Origin: HGM04593 sp045631205
GTDB taxonomy: Bacteria; Bacteroidota; Bacteroidia; Bacteroidales; Bacteroidaceae
Direction of reading: 5' to 3'
Length of the DNA: 64,000 nt
Assembly (NCBI GenBank): GCA_045631205.1
Contig: JAZQUI010000016.1
Coordinates: forward strand, 62,001 to 126,000
Shown: one piece after another, positions 41,903-50,700 of the stretch
Numbering within the stretch: the stretch's first letter is position 1
How the letters are laid out: each line of letters starts with the position of its first letter
The notes under the pieces: model-generated
Told to the model about the DNA's origin: nothing
The model's database searches: none
What the model saw: the letters and a program-made list of their open reading frames with translations, nothing else
Position numbers and translations under genes: made by a program

Positions 41903-42371
41903 TTATCTATTCTTGGGGATAACAAGATTAAGTGTCACACCCACCAATGCCGCCAGGCCAATATGCCAATTGTTATGCTGTCAATGGACATTTCGGCACC
42001 GCCAACACTTGTTGTAATGATGAGGGATGCAATACAAGGTTGCGGGTGTTGCCAAGATCGACATTGTTTTTCACCAAGGTGTTGACACCGAGCGATGCGA
42101 TTGTTCCAAAAATAAAGATGATTGCCTCCCAGCATATCTCGGGACAAACAAATGCAGGAAAAGCGAACCATTCAGCATCGAGTATAGGCTGGAAATCGAC
42201 AACTCCAAAGAAATATGTACTACCGAACTTGTCGGGACGGAACATTTCAATTGTAGAGGTTACGCATCCTCGATCTGTGTCGTACATAACCTGCAAATTC
42301 TGAGCTTGCACCTCAGACAATGCCAACAATGACAGTACTGCCGAAAAAAGTAAAATATGTAACTTTTTCAT
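41903..42371 (-). pseudogene. Collapsed operon: DUF5020 outer-membrane protein head joined to uraA tail
   Basis: The first 61 or so codons (42371 to about 42186) encode a signal peptide and the start of a DUF5020-type outer-membrane protein (QNLQVMYD, TSTIEMFRPDKFGSTYFF). The reading frame then passes directly into sequence of the uracil permease C-terminus: FIFGTIASLGVNTLVKNNVD and GNTRNLV in one frame, ASLIITTSVGGAEMS in a second, and IGLAALVGVTLNLVIPKNR ending at the stop codon at 41905-41903 in a third. At least three frameshifts are needed, so this is decay after a deletion that removed most of both genes. The open frame 41973-42371 (132 codons) is therefore not a functional gene. Confidence 0.7.
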
Positions 42372-42401
42372 GTCTTTAGTTCTTATTGTGTTAATGTGTT
42401 T

Positions 42402-42452
42402 TTACTGGCGGAGACGGATGAACGCAACACCCTCGCCCTTATATCGCGCCAT
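42402..42452 (-). CDS. Short upstream ORF (16 aa), leader peptide candidate
   Basis: A 16-codon frame, MARYKGEGVAFIRLRQ, starts about 11 bases after the start predicted from the -7 box at 42470-42477 and stops 30 bases before the ATG of the DUF5020/uraA relic. It could be a leader peptide controlling the former transport operon. Only its position and the clean promoter support it. Confidence 0.3.
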   Translation of the reverse strand: MARYKGEGVAFIRLRQ

Positions 42453-42469
42453 TATCTGCGTCGTGGATA

Positions 42470-42477
42470 CAAAAATA
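42470..42477 (-). promoter_or_regulatory. Promoter -7 box TATTTTTG of the relic operon
   Basis: This exact TAnnTTTG element on the minus strand has survived upstream of the DUF5020/uraA pseudogene, with the short upstream ORF between. Confidence 0.55.
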
Positions 42478-42640
42478 GTAAAATGTCTTAACTATAGTCC
42501 TAAATTGGAGATTATTTCAGCTTGTTATCGACAAAAAATATTTAAAAGCCGCGTTTTTAAGATTAATTAAAGACGATTGTATAAAAGAAAAAAACCTCTC
42601 ATAAATCATTGATTCACAAGAGTGATTTATGTACATAAAC

Positions 42641-42680
42641 ACAGCAATCCCTTGTAAGCTAGCTTACAAGGGATTGCTGT
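42641..42680. repeat. 40-bp perfect palindrome downstream of tRNA-Leu
   Basis: ACAGCAATCCCTTGTAAGCT is followed directly by its exact reverse complement. It lies 8 bases past the tRNA 3' end and may act as the tRNA terminator. A second stem ATAAATCA/TGATTTAT (42601-42608 and 42623-42630) follows, with an A-rich stretch that gives a T-run on the minus strand. The rest of 42478-42600 shows nothing I can name. Confidence 0.85.
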
Positions 42681-42688
42681 ATATTCAG

Positions 42689-42773
42689 TACTCGAAGCGG
42701 GACTTGAACCCGCACGGCTGTTAAGGCCAAAGGATTTTAAGTCCTTCGTGTCTACCGATTCCACCATTCGAGC
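42689..42773 (-). tRNA. tRNA-Leu (anticodon UAA)
   Basis: The minus strand gives an 85-nt cloverleaf. The acceptor stem is GCTCGAA/TTCGAGT with a G-T first pair and discriminator A. The D-arm region GGTGGAATCGGTAGAC and the anticodon arm AAGGA-CTTAAAA-TCCTT (anticodon TAA) follow, then a long variable arm, and a T-arm with GGTTCAAGTCC. The long variable arm and anticodon give leucine. CCA is not encoded. A TATCTTTG -7 box at 42810-42817 lies 37 bases upstream. Confidence 0.97.
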
Positions 42774-42809
42774 GACCTTTTATTTATGCGGCTTTTTTCA
42801 AAACCGGTG

Positions 42810-42817
42810 CAAAGATA
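42810..42817 (-). promoter_or_regulatory. Promoter -7 box TATCTTTG of tRNA-Leu
   Basis: This exact consensus box on the minus strand has a TTG-like -33 element about 21 bases further upstream (42839-42841), inside the intergenic end of the next gene. Confidence 0.6.
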
Positions 42818-42853
42818 ATGGCTTTTGCCTAATAAATCAACAAAAAGCGGGGT

Positions 42854-43378
42854 TTAATTTCTTATAATGATGTTGGGCCCGTTTTCCGACACTCTGTATT
42901 GCCACAGTGGGCGTCGTGCAACTCCATGTATGGGAATGCCTCCGCTGTTGAGGTCGAATATGCTTCCGCACTTTTCGCACTCGGCATGTCCTATTGGTTG
43001 TGTGACTGTGAGTTTTCGTTCTGCCTGCTCGCAGTGAGGGCAGGCGAGGTCAAATGCCATGATGTTACCGTCACAGGCCGAGGGGGTGCCTATAATAAGT
43101 CCGCCGAGCCCATAGTAGGGGTTTCCGTACATTGCTTGCTGGGCGGTGAGTCTTACTGTCATCTCTTTGTTGTTGCCCCATTGTACTTTGTAGGCTGCAG
43201 CGCCGTCGCGGGTAATTATTATGTACTCGCCGTAGCCGTGGACTATGTTATAGGGGTGTATTGATGCGTCGCAACTGAAACTAACGGGATAGTAGGAGTA
43301 GAGTGATTCGTTCTCGTCGCTGCACGATGTGGCAAGTGCAACAATTATTGTTGCCAATAGAATTATTCTTTTCTTCAT
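42854..43378 (-). CDS. Rieske-like lipoprotein with a four-cysteine site
   Basis: The 174-residue protein has a lipoprotein signal (IIVALATSCSDEN). Its C-terminal half follows the order of a Rieske domain: AFDLACPHC, then HAECEKCGSIFDLNSGGIPI, then GVARRPLWQYRV. In Rieske proteins the two cluster-binding loops are C-x-H and C-x2-H; here they read CPHC and CEKC, giving four Cys ligands as in rubredoxin or zinc-ribbon sites. It is probably anchored in the periplasm and binds a metal or an iron-sulfur cluster by Cys4. The function is unknown. It is a single gene between argH and tRNA-Leu. Confidence 0.7.
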   Translation of the reverse strand: MKKRIILLATIIVALATSCSDENESLYSYYPVSFSCDASIHPYNIVHGYGEYIIITRDGAAAYKVQWGNNKEMTVRLTAQQAMYGNPYYGLGGLIIGTPSACDGNIMAFDLACPHCEQAERKLTVTQPIGHAECEKCGSIFDLNSGGIPIHGVARRPLWQYRVSENGPNIIIRN

Positions 43379-43401
43379 TGTTTCTCTTTTTGTATAAAGA
43401 A

Positions 43402-43446
43402 AAACGCAACCTCCGGGCTTTTATTATCTCCGTAGGCTGCGTTTAA
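43402..43446 (-). terminator. Terminator after argH
   Basis: A stem AAACGCA..CCT / AGG..TGCGTTT with one mismatch lies 13 bases past the argH stop. On the minus strand it ends in a TTTTTCTTT run. Confidence 0.8.
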
Positions 43447-43458
43447 CTGTTTTTAGTA

Positions 43459-44799
43459 TCAACGGCCGAGTAGTGCTTTTTCAGCGTTAAGGCTCTTGTC
43501 GAAGTCCATGGCTGTGTATATGCTTTCCATGAGTGCGCTTATGCGGTCGTTGCAGAGGTTGCCGATACTGCCTTCGTGTGTGTGGCGTATGTTCTTGTCA
43601 GGGGTGAAGGAGCCGGCTTCAATGTCGAGTCCCACCTTCTTGTAGGCATCGCGGAAGGGCAGTCCTTCGGTTGCGAGGCGGTTTACCTCCTCAACGCTGA
43701 ACATTGCGTCGTAACGGCTGTCGTTGAGTATCTCTTTGTTTACCTCAATGCGTTTAATGATATATGTGGCCATTGCCAGGCAATCCTTGATTTCGCTGAA
43801 CGCAGGGAGGAACAACTCTTTTATTATCTGCAAGTCGCGGAAGTAGCCGCTGGGCAGGTTGTTCATTATGAGAATGATATCGGTGGGCAACGCTTGCAGG
43901 CGGTTGCACTTTGCACGCAACAACTCAAACACATCGGGGTTTTTCTTGTGGGGCATGATGCTGCTGCCGGTTGTGCACTCGGCGGGCAGTTTCACAAACC
44001 CGAAGTTTTGCGAGTTGAACATACAGGCATCGAATGCCATCTTGGCAAGAGTGCCGGCTACGCTTGCAAGAGCGTATGCAACGTTTCTCTCGCATTTTCC
44101 GCGTCCCATCTGCGCATATACCACATTGTAATTCATTGAGTCGAAGCCCAGGAGTTCGGTGGTCATTGTGCGGTTCAATGGGAACGATGAGCCGTATCCT
44201 GCGGCCGAGCCCAAGGGGTTGCGGTTGCACATTCTGTAAGCGGCTTGCAGGAAGAGCATATCATCGGCAAGGCCCACGGCGTATGCACCGAACCACAAAC
44301 CGAACGACGATGGCATTGCCACTTGCAGGTGGGTGTATCCGGGCATTAGCACCTCTTTGTGTCTGTCGCTCTGCTCCAAGAGGGCGTCAAAGAGTTCTTT
44401 TACCGCCTCGCACACATTCTGCAACTCCTTGCGTGTAAATAATTTGAGGTCGAGCAATACCTGGTCGTTACGTGAACGGCCGCTGTGTATCTTCTTACCG
44501 GTATCACCAAGTTTACGGGTGAGCATGAGCTCTACTTGTGAGTGTACATCCTCCACGCCCTCTTCAATGGTGAAGTTGCCCTTCTCGATGGTGGCGTAAA
44601 TCTCCCTCAACTCTGCGTGCAGGCTTTCCATCTCCTCTTTTGTGAGCATGTCAATGCTTTGGAGCATTGCGCTGTGTGCAAGTGAGCCTAAAACATCGTA
44701 ACGGGCAAGGAAAAGGTCCATTTCGCGGTCCTTGCCCACGGTGAAACGTTCAATCTCGGGGTTTACATCGATATTCTTTTCCCAAAGTTTCTTTGCCAT
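43459..44799 (-). CDS. argH: Argininosuccinate lyase
   Basis: The 446-residue enzyme splits argininosuccinate to arginine and fumarate. The superfamily signature GSSIMPHKKNPDVFELLRAK carries the flexible-loop Ser. HSGRSRNDQVLLDLKLFTR and PGYTHLQVAMPSSFG supply substrate-binding and catalytic residues. Length is near the family norm (about 450-460). The gene lies 7 bases after the SRPBCC gene and closes the pyrE-SRPBCC-argH operon. Confidence 0.97.
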   Translation of the reverse strand: MAKKLWEKNIDVNPEIERFTVGKDREMDLFLARYDVLGSLAHSAMLQSIDMLTKEEMESLHAELREIYATIEKGNFTIEEGVEDVHSQVELMLTRKLGDTGKKIHSGRSRNDQVLLDLKLFTRKELQNVCEAVKELFDALLEQSDRHKEVLMPGYTHLQVAMPSSFGLWFGAYAVGLADDMLFLQAAYRMCNRNPLGSAAGYGSSFPLNRTMTTELLGFDSMNYNVVYAQMGRGKCERNVAYALASVAGTLAKMAFDACMFNSQNFGFVKLPAECTTGSSIMPHKKNPDVFELLRAKCNRLQALPTDIILIMNNLPSGYFRDLQIIKELFLPAFSEIKDCLAMATYIIKRIEVNKEILNDSRYDAMFSVEEVNRLATEGLPFRDAYKKVGLDIEAGSFTPDKNIRHTHEGSIGNLCNDRISALMESIYTAMDFDKSLNAEKALLGR

Positions 44800-44806
44800 C
44801 TCTCAA

Positions 44807-45217
44807 TTAGTATGCAATTAACGAAAGTGCTTCGGCTATCTTTTCAAGTCCCTCTTTCAAGGGTTTCTCAATCATTGCGCGGAGCATAAAGTTTATTTCT
44901 GCTTTTGCCACCACACGCATCTTCGATGCCTGCTCGCCATCGGGGATAATCTGTATCCAGAAATTTGCGGGCATAGGTGAACCGACGGTTTCGAATTTTA
45001 TACACTTGGGTGCTTCGCGCTCTATGATTTTCAGTGTAATCTTGCCCACGGGAGGTACATCAACCGTTACTGTGTCGCGGTCGTACGCAAACTCCTTCAC
45101 CTTGTCCTGGGGAATGCGGTCTTTGACGCTTTCGAGGTTGTTTAGGTCCTCGAGCTTGCCAAATACCCTGTCCTGTGAGTAAGGTATGTTTTTTACGCTG
45201 CTTTCGTATTGGCTCAT
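44807..45217 (-). CDS. SRPBCC-family protein
   Basis: The 136-residue protein has the START/SRPBCC helix-grip pattern: an N-terminal strand with SSVKNIPYSQDRVFGKLEDLNN, repeated strands (TVTVDVPPVGKITLKIIE and KMRVVAKAEINFML), and a long C-terminal helix (EKPLKEGLEKIAEALSLI). Such proteins bind hydrophobic ligands. The gene lies 4 bases after pyrE and 7 bases before argH. I recall this trio as conserved in Bacteroidetes, but no function is established. Confidence 0.85.
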   Translation of the reverse strand: MSQYESSVKNIPYSQDRVFGKLEDLNNLESVKDRIPQDKVKEFAYDRDTVTVDVPPVGKITLKIIEREAPKCIKFETVGSPMPANFWIQIIPDGEQASKMRVVAKAEINFMLRAMIEKPLKEGLEKIAEALSLIAY

Positions 45218-45221
45218 AGTA

Positions 45222-45866
45222 TTATTTTAAGTCGTTTCTCCATTCTGAGGGGTTCTCGCGCCACTCTTTAAGTGTGGGCATAACATCCTCTGTGATATAT
45301 CCTGTTGCTTTTGCAGCTTCGAGCACTGCCTCGTAGTTGGTGAGTGTGATGAGTTTTACACCGGCTTTTGCAAATGCCTCCTCGGCAACGCTGAAACCGT
45401 ATGTGAACGATGCAACCATACCAACAACCTCTACACCTGCTGCGCGGAGAGCGTCAACGGCTTTGAGACTGCTTAAACCGGTTGATACGAGGTCCTCGAT
45501 AACAACAACCTTTGCTCCGGGTTGAATATCGCCCTCAATCTGGTTGCCAAGACCGTGGTCTTTTGCTTTGGGACGTACATATACGAAAGGCTTGCCAAGC
45601 TCCTCGGCAACAAGAGCTCCCTGTGCAATGGCTCCGGTGGCAACACCTGCAACGGTGTCAGCCTCGGGGAACTCCTCGAGTATGAGGTTTGCAAGGCCCA
45701 ATTTCACGCGTGTACGCAACTCGGGGAAAGAGAGAGTCTTGCGGTTGTCGCAGTAGAAGGGTGATTTCCATCCCGATGCCCATGTGAAAGGCTCTTGAGG
45801 TTGTAGTTTTACGGCTTTGATTTTTAGCAGCTCGGCTGCAAGGATAAGTTCTGATTTCTGTGCCAT
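45222..45866 (-). CDS. pyrE: Orotate phosphoribosyltransferase
   Basis: The 214-residue enzyme joins orotate to PRPP in pyrimidine synthesis. It shows the PRPP-binding motif VVVIEDLVSTGLSSLKAVDA, the catalytic-loop segment RPKAKDHGLGNQIEGD, and the N-terminal FTWASGWKSPFYCDNR. It heads the pyrE-SRPBCC-argH operon. A TATCTTCG -7 box lies at 45904-45911 on the minus strand, 38 bases upstream. No pyrimidine attenuator hairpin was seen. Confidence 0.96.
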   Translation of the reverse strand: MAQKSELILAAELLKIKAVKLQPQEPFTWASGWKSPFYCDNRKTLSFPELRTRVKLGLANLILEEFPEADTVAGVATGAIAQGALVAEELGKPFVYVRPKAKDHGLGNQIEGDIQPGAKVVVIEDLVSTGLSSLKAVDALRAAGVEVVGMVASFTYGFSVAEEAFAKAGVKLITLTNYEAVLEAAKATGYITEDVMPTLKEWRENPSEWRNDLK

Positions 45867-45903
45867 AATATTTTAGTTTTAATGGTTTTGTTGTTCTTTG
45901 GTG

Positions 45904-45911
45904 CGAAGATA
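45904..45911 (-). promoter_or_regulatory. Promoter -7 box (TATCTTCG variant) of pyrE
   Basis: This is the minus-strand TATCTTCG box within GCGAAGATAGTGA, the same 13 bases as upstream of the kinase operon. Confidence 0.5.
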
Positions 45912-45944
45912 GTGAAAAATATGTCAAATTGAGCGTGCGGGTTT

Positions 45945-46283
45945 CTATTTTGTTTGTGTGTAGCCCTCTTTTTTCAAAAGTTCTATGATTTTTTCTTTGA
46001 ACTCGCCTTGCACAAGGATTTCGCCATCCTTCACGCTGCCGCCCACACCGCACTTGGTTTTCAGCAGGCGGCCGAGCTCTTTCATATCGTCTTCGCTGCC
46101 GATAAAGTTTTTTACTATAGTCACGGTTTTTCCGCCTCTGTGGTTCTTTTCTATGCTTACTCTCAACTTCTGCTGTTGCTTGGGCAGTGTCTCAAATTCC
46201 TCCTTTTCATCGGTGGAATATTGGAAATCGGGGTTTGTGGAATATACAATGTTGAGGCGGTCTTTCCAGTCGTTGTTTTTCAT
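45945..46283 (-). CDS. SUI1/YciH-family translation factor
   Basis: The 112-residue protein carries the SUI1/eIF1 fold in its C-terminal 80 residues: KLRVSIEKNHRGGKTVTIVK, GRLLKTKCGVGGSVKDGEIL and VQGEFKEKIIELLKKEGY. This is the typical bacterial YciH arrangement with a short acidic N-terminal extension. It binds the small ribosomal subunit and may influence start-site choice. It is divergent from rex, with its own TATCTTTG -7 box at 46338-46345 on the minus strand. Confidence 0.93.
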   Translation of the reverse strand: MKNNDWKDRLNIVYSTNPDFQYSTDEKEEFETLPKQQQKLRVSIEKNHRGGKTVTIVKNFIGSEDDMKELGRLLKTKCGVGGSVKDGEILVQGEFKEKIIELLKKEGYTQTK

Positions 46284-46337
46284 TTTTCAAGTCTCTTTTT
46301 TACCGGTTTGTGTGCTGCTTGTTACTGCGGCCTTGAT

Positions 46338-46345
46338 GCAAAGAT
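46338..46345 (-). promoter_or_regulatory. Promoter -7 box TATCTTTG of the SUI1 gene
   Basis: An exact consensus on the minus strand, 54 bases before the start codon at 46283, back-to-back with the rex promoter. Confidence 0.55.
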
Positions 46346-46389
46346 ATAATATTTTCACCAACAAATTTTATCTCTTCGCAAAATAACAC

Positions 46390-46397
46390 TAAATTTG
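46390..46397 (+). promoter_or_regulatory. Promoter -7 box TAAATTTG of rex
   Basis: An exact TAnnTTTG box 32 bases before the ATG at 46430. A TTTT at 46365-46368 is at the expected place for a -33 element. No clear Rex operator palindrome was seen. Confidence 0.55.
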
Positions 46398-46429
46398 CTA
46401 CGTTAATAATAAACACGCGCGATAAATCT

Positions 46430-47098
46430 ATGTCAGTGGAACAATATTCAGAAAGAGTGCCCGAACCTACCTTGCGCCGTTTGCCCTGGTATCTTTCGGT
46501 GTGCCGCCTACTCAAATCGAGAGGTGAGCAGTATGTCTCGTCCACGCGTTTGTCGAAAGAGACAAATATTGTTGCATCGCAAATAGCCAAGGACTTGTCG
46601 TGTGTGAATATTGTCGGTCGCACACGTGTGGGTTACGATATTGATAATCTGTTGCAGGTGCTTGAGGATTTCCTGGGTTTTACACGCCTACACAAGGCCT
46701 TTCTTTTCGGTACAGGTCGCTTGGGTACGGCGTTGCTCAACGATTCGGGTCTTAAACAGTTTGGTCTTGAAGTAGTTGCGGCTTTCGATGTGAACCCACG
46801 TCTTGTAGGGCACAACGTATCGGGAATACCTGTCTTTCACATAAGTGAGCTCGAAAAGCAGATGCGCCGGCATAATGCAAAAATCGGTGTTCTGACCGTG
46901 CCCATTGATAATGCGCAGGAGGTTGCCGACAAGATGGTTGTTTGGGGCATAAAGGCCATTTGGAACTTTACCCCGTTGCGCATAAGGGTCCCCGATAATA
47001 TTGTGGTGCAGAACACCTCGTTGTATGCGCATTTGTCGTTGATGTTCAATCGTCTCGACAGCCAGCAGGCTGAATCGGGGCGCAAAGATAAAGAGTAA
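46430..47098 (+). CDS. rex: Redox-sensing transcriptional repressor Rex
   Basis: The 222-residue protein has an N-terminal winged helix (RRLPWYLSVCRLLKSRGEQY, VSSTRLSKETNIVASQIAKD) and a Rossmann domain with the NADH-binding AFLFGTGRLGTALL and VAAFDVNPRLVG. A C-terminal domain-swap helix ends it. Rex represses fermentation and respiration genes and is released by NADH. Its stop overlaps the start of an FAH-family hydrolase gene by one base, and porU follows. Confidence 0.95.
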   Translation: MSVEQYSERVPEPTLRRLPWYLSVCRLLKSRGEQYVSSTRLSKETNIVASQIAKDLSCVNIVGRTRVGYDIDNLLQVLEDFLGFTRLHKAFLFGTGRLGTALLNDSGLKQFGLEVVAAFDVNPRLVGHNVSGIPVFHISELEKQMRRHNAKIGVLTVPIDNAQEVADKMVVWGIKAIWNFTPLRIRVPDNIVVQNTSLYAHLSLMFNRLDSQQAESGRKDKE

Positions 47099-47712
47099 TG
47101 AAGATAATTGCAGTAGGAAAAAATTATGCCTGCCACGCTATGGAGTTCGATGGAACGTGTGAGAAACCTTCCGTTCCGATGATTTTTATGAAGCCTGACT
47201 CGGCAATCCTTAAAAATGGAAAACATTTTTATATGCCCGATTTCATGGGACAGATAGATTATGAGGCCGAAGTTGTTGTGCGCATAAACCAATTGGGAAA
47301 GAGTATCCCCGCGCGTTTTGCCCACAGATATTACGATGCCATAACCGTGGGTATAGATTTCACAGCAAGGCAGATGCAACGCGAGTTTATAGAAGCCGGT
47401 GCACCCTGGGAATTGTCAAAGGGCTTCGATGGCTCGGCAGTGCTCGGAGAGTTCAAGCCGGTGGAGCAGTACGATATAAAGAACCTGGACTTCTCGTTGA
47501 CAATAAACGATGAAACGGTGCAGAGTGCCAATACCTCACAGTTGCTTTTTTCGGTCGATGAGGTTATTGCTTATGTGAGTCGTTTCTGCACGTTGAAAAC
47601 AGGTGATTTAATCTTTACAGGAACCCCCGTTGGCGTTGGTCCCGCGCGCATAGGTACGCATCTCAAAGGTTATTTGGCCGGTGAAAAAGTTCTTGATTTT
47701 CATATACGATAA
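47098..47712 (+). CDS. Fumarylacetoacetate hydrolase family protein
   Basis: The 204-residue protein has the FAH catalytic core: MKIIAVGKNYACHA at the N-terminus, FMKPDSAILKNGK, the metal-binding DYEAEVVVRI, GKSI...GIDFTARQMQRE and the C-terminal GDLIFTGTPVGVGP. Small members act as acylpyruvate hydrolases or oxaloacetate tautomerases/decarboxylases. The start overlaps the rex stop by one base and porU starts at the base after its stop, so all are likely read on one transcript. Confidence 0.9.
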   Translation: MKIIAVGKNYACHAMEFDGTCEKPSVPMIFMKPDSAILKNGKHFYMPDFMGQIDYEAEVVVRINQLGKSIPARFAHRYYDAITVGIDFTARQMQREFIEAGAPWELSKGFDGSAVLGEFKPVEQYDIKNLDFSLTINDETVQSANTSQLLFSVDEVIAYVSRFCTLKTGDLIFTGTPVGVGPARIGTHLKGYLAGEKVLDFHIR

Positions 47713-50700
47713 ATGATTATGGAGTTGAAAAAAATATTTATATCAGCGTTATTGTTTGCATCGCTCACAGCAAGTGCGCAGTTTACCGATGTTGATTGGG
47801 AACCTGCCAAGAGTGATACAATTCTTCCTCAGTGTACGGCTGTGATACCCTTGCCTGATGATTTTGCCGAATACGACTACTCGGTGCAGGTAGAATATCC
47901 CGAATTTCAGGCAATGACGGCCGAAGAGGTGGCGCGTTATCGTTTGTCGGCCTTAGAAGGGATGTTGCAGGCTTATCCGCTTGTGGAAACATATACATCT
48001 ATGGCTGCCAAGCGGGCTATGCTTGATGTTAGTTTCTTGCCGGTGGTTGTTACTGACGGCAAGTATGTGCGCATAAACTCGTACAAGCTTGTGGTGAGCC
48101 GTGCCAAAAAAGCTTCAAGTCCTAAAAAAGCAACAGCAACACCTGCTACGCGTTATGCCGAAAATTCGGTGCTGGCATCGGGACGTTGGGTTAAAATAGC
48201 CGTGTCGGAGCGCGGTGTACACCAGATTACCACTGAGCAACTTTCGCAGATGGGCTTTAACAACCCATCAAAGGTGCGTCTCTATGGTTATGGTGGCAAC
48301 ATTCTACCCACTACAAATATACATACACTAGTCGATGACTTGTGCGAAGTTCCTTTGTGGCGCGAAAATGGCCGCTTGCTCTTTTATGCCAACGGAACCA
48401 CATCGTGGACATTTTCTTCAAGCAGGTTTGTGCATGAGGAAAATGTATTCTCCCTCTATGGGTACTATTTTATAACCGAGAGTACCGAAACTCCAATGCA
48501 GTTCCCAGTGGAAGAAAGTGCGTCGTCTTACTCTTCGACCACCACTACATTCCCCGACTACGAACTCTATGAGAAGGATGCGATTTCTTTGTGCAACTAT
48601 GGTAACATAATGCTCGATAACTATAATTATGCGTCGGGTCGCACAAAGCAGTACAATTTCTCTTTGCCCGAAATAACCGGCAGCAGTATGTCGGTGGATG
48701 TCTCTTTTGGTAGCAGTGCCGAAGAGACTACCAAGGTGGCTGTTGACGTGAACGGAACAAAAGTGGGTAACATGAATGTGGCAAGAAGAGGTACTGCCGA
48801 TTTTGGTAAAATTGCCAGTGCGCGTTACACAAGTTCTTCGCCCCGTGCAAACACGGTGGTAACCCTCACTCATAATGTTTCCACTTCGACTGTTTCCGGT
48901 TACCTCGATTATATTGCTCTCAATTTCACCCGCAACCTTGCAATGCGTGGTTCGCAGATAAATTTCCGTGGAGCAAACAGCTCTTCGTCAAATACAAAAT
49001 TTGTGATTTCCGGCGCTACGGCCAACACTCGTGTGTGGCGCGTTTCGGAAAGTGATGGCATAAAACAAGTGTCGGGTGTTCTCTCCAATGGTGCCTACTC
49101 TGTGGTTGCTCCCGGCTCTTACAATGATGAGTATGTGGCATTTAATACATCGGGTACTTTCCCCTCTGTTTCTGTTGTGGGCCAGGTGGCGAACCAGAAT
49201 CTCCACTCTTTGGGACAGATAGATATGGTTATAATTGTGCCTTCGAGCGGGAAATTCCTTGCTCCCGCAGAGCGTCTGGCCGAAGCACACCGCACCATCG
49301 ACGGTATAACCGTTGCTGTGGTTACCGCTGCGCAGGTCTATAACGAGTTCTCATCGGGTACTCCCGATGCGACTGCTTATCGCCGCTTGATGAAGATGCT
49401 TTACGACCGTGCCGATGATGCAGTGTCAGCTCCTAAATATCTTTTGCTCTTCGGTGACTCTTTTGTGGACAACCGTATGATATCTTACCCCAACCGCAGT
49501 GCCGATGACTATTTGTTGTGTTATGAGTCTGACAACTCTGTGAATGCCATCTACTCCTATGTACACGAGGATTATTATGGTTTCCTTGACGACTCGGAAG
49601 GCAACAATCTGCTACGCGACAAGGTTGATATTGGCGTTGGCCGTTTCCCGGTGCAGAACCTCTCGCAAGCCGAAATTGTGGTTGACAAAACCATAGCCTA
49701 TATGGAAAACAAGGAGGCTGGTGATTGGCAGAATGTAATTTCGCTTTGGGGTGACGACGGTGACGACGACCTTCCCAACCAACACATGATCGATGCTGAG
49801 GGTGTTGCCGCAATAGTGGAGAAGAACTATCCCTCTTATATAGTTGACCGTATCTATTGGGACGACTTTGAGCCTGTGGCAAACTCTACCGGAAACTCTT
49901 ATCCTATGGTTACCGAGGCTATTTACAAACGACTCAATACCGGTGCATTGGTGGTGAACTATTCGGGCCACGGAAGTGCTACGATGATGGCTCACGAAAT
50001 GGTGTGGATGGCTTCGGATATGCAGGCGTTGAGTTCACCCCGTCTTCCTTTCTGGGTCACATCATCGTGTGATATAGGTCCTTTTGATATCGGCGACAAC
50101 TCTCTTGCCGAGTTGGCTCTCTTTAATGCAAAGGGCGGTGCTGTTGGTCTTTTGACAACAACACGTACAGTGCGCCAAGTGTATAATGCAGTTATAAACA
50201 AGGCGTTTATGGAGGTTCTTCTTACCCCCGTGTATGAAGGACAGTCCCAAGCTGTGGGCGATGCTCTGCGTCGTGCCAAGAACAAGGTGATATCTTCATC
50301 GGGCGATTTGGGCGAGAATAAACTTTCGTTTGTGCTTTTGGGCGACCCTGCGCTTCGCCTTAATTTGCCTAAGTACAATTTTGTGGTGGAGAAGTTCAAT
50401 GGTGAATCGTCATCGGTGTCTTCGCAAGTGTCGGCAGGTGGAATGCTCTCTGTTGAGGGTTACGTTGCCGATTCCGACGGCAATATCGTTACCGACTATT
50501 CCGGTGTTCTCTCCTCGTCGCTCTATGATAGTGCCGAAAAGGTGTTTACACTCGATAATCTTGGATATGGTTCATTCGAATATACTGCTCACAAAAAGAA
50601 ACTTTTTGTAGGTAGCGACTCGGTGAAGAACGGTCGTTTCAACATAACAATGCCTGTTCCTATGGATATAAGTTATAGCGGTGAACCCGGAAGGCTTAAT

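Noticed and set aside
41973..42371. An intact-looking 132-aa secreted protein
   Set aside because: Only the head fits a real family. The rest is the out-of-frame remnant of a uracil permease, so it was called a pseudogene.
46284..46429. A possible Rex operator in the rex-SUI1 intergenic region
   Set aside because: No clear TTGTGA..TCACAA-type palindrome was found, only A/T-rich promoter boxes.
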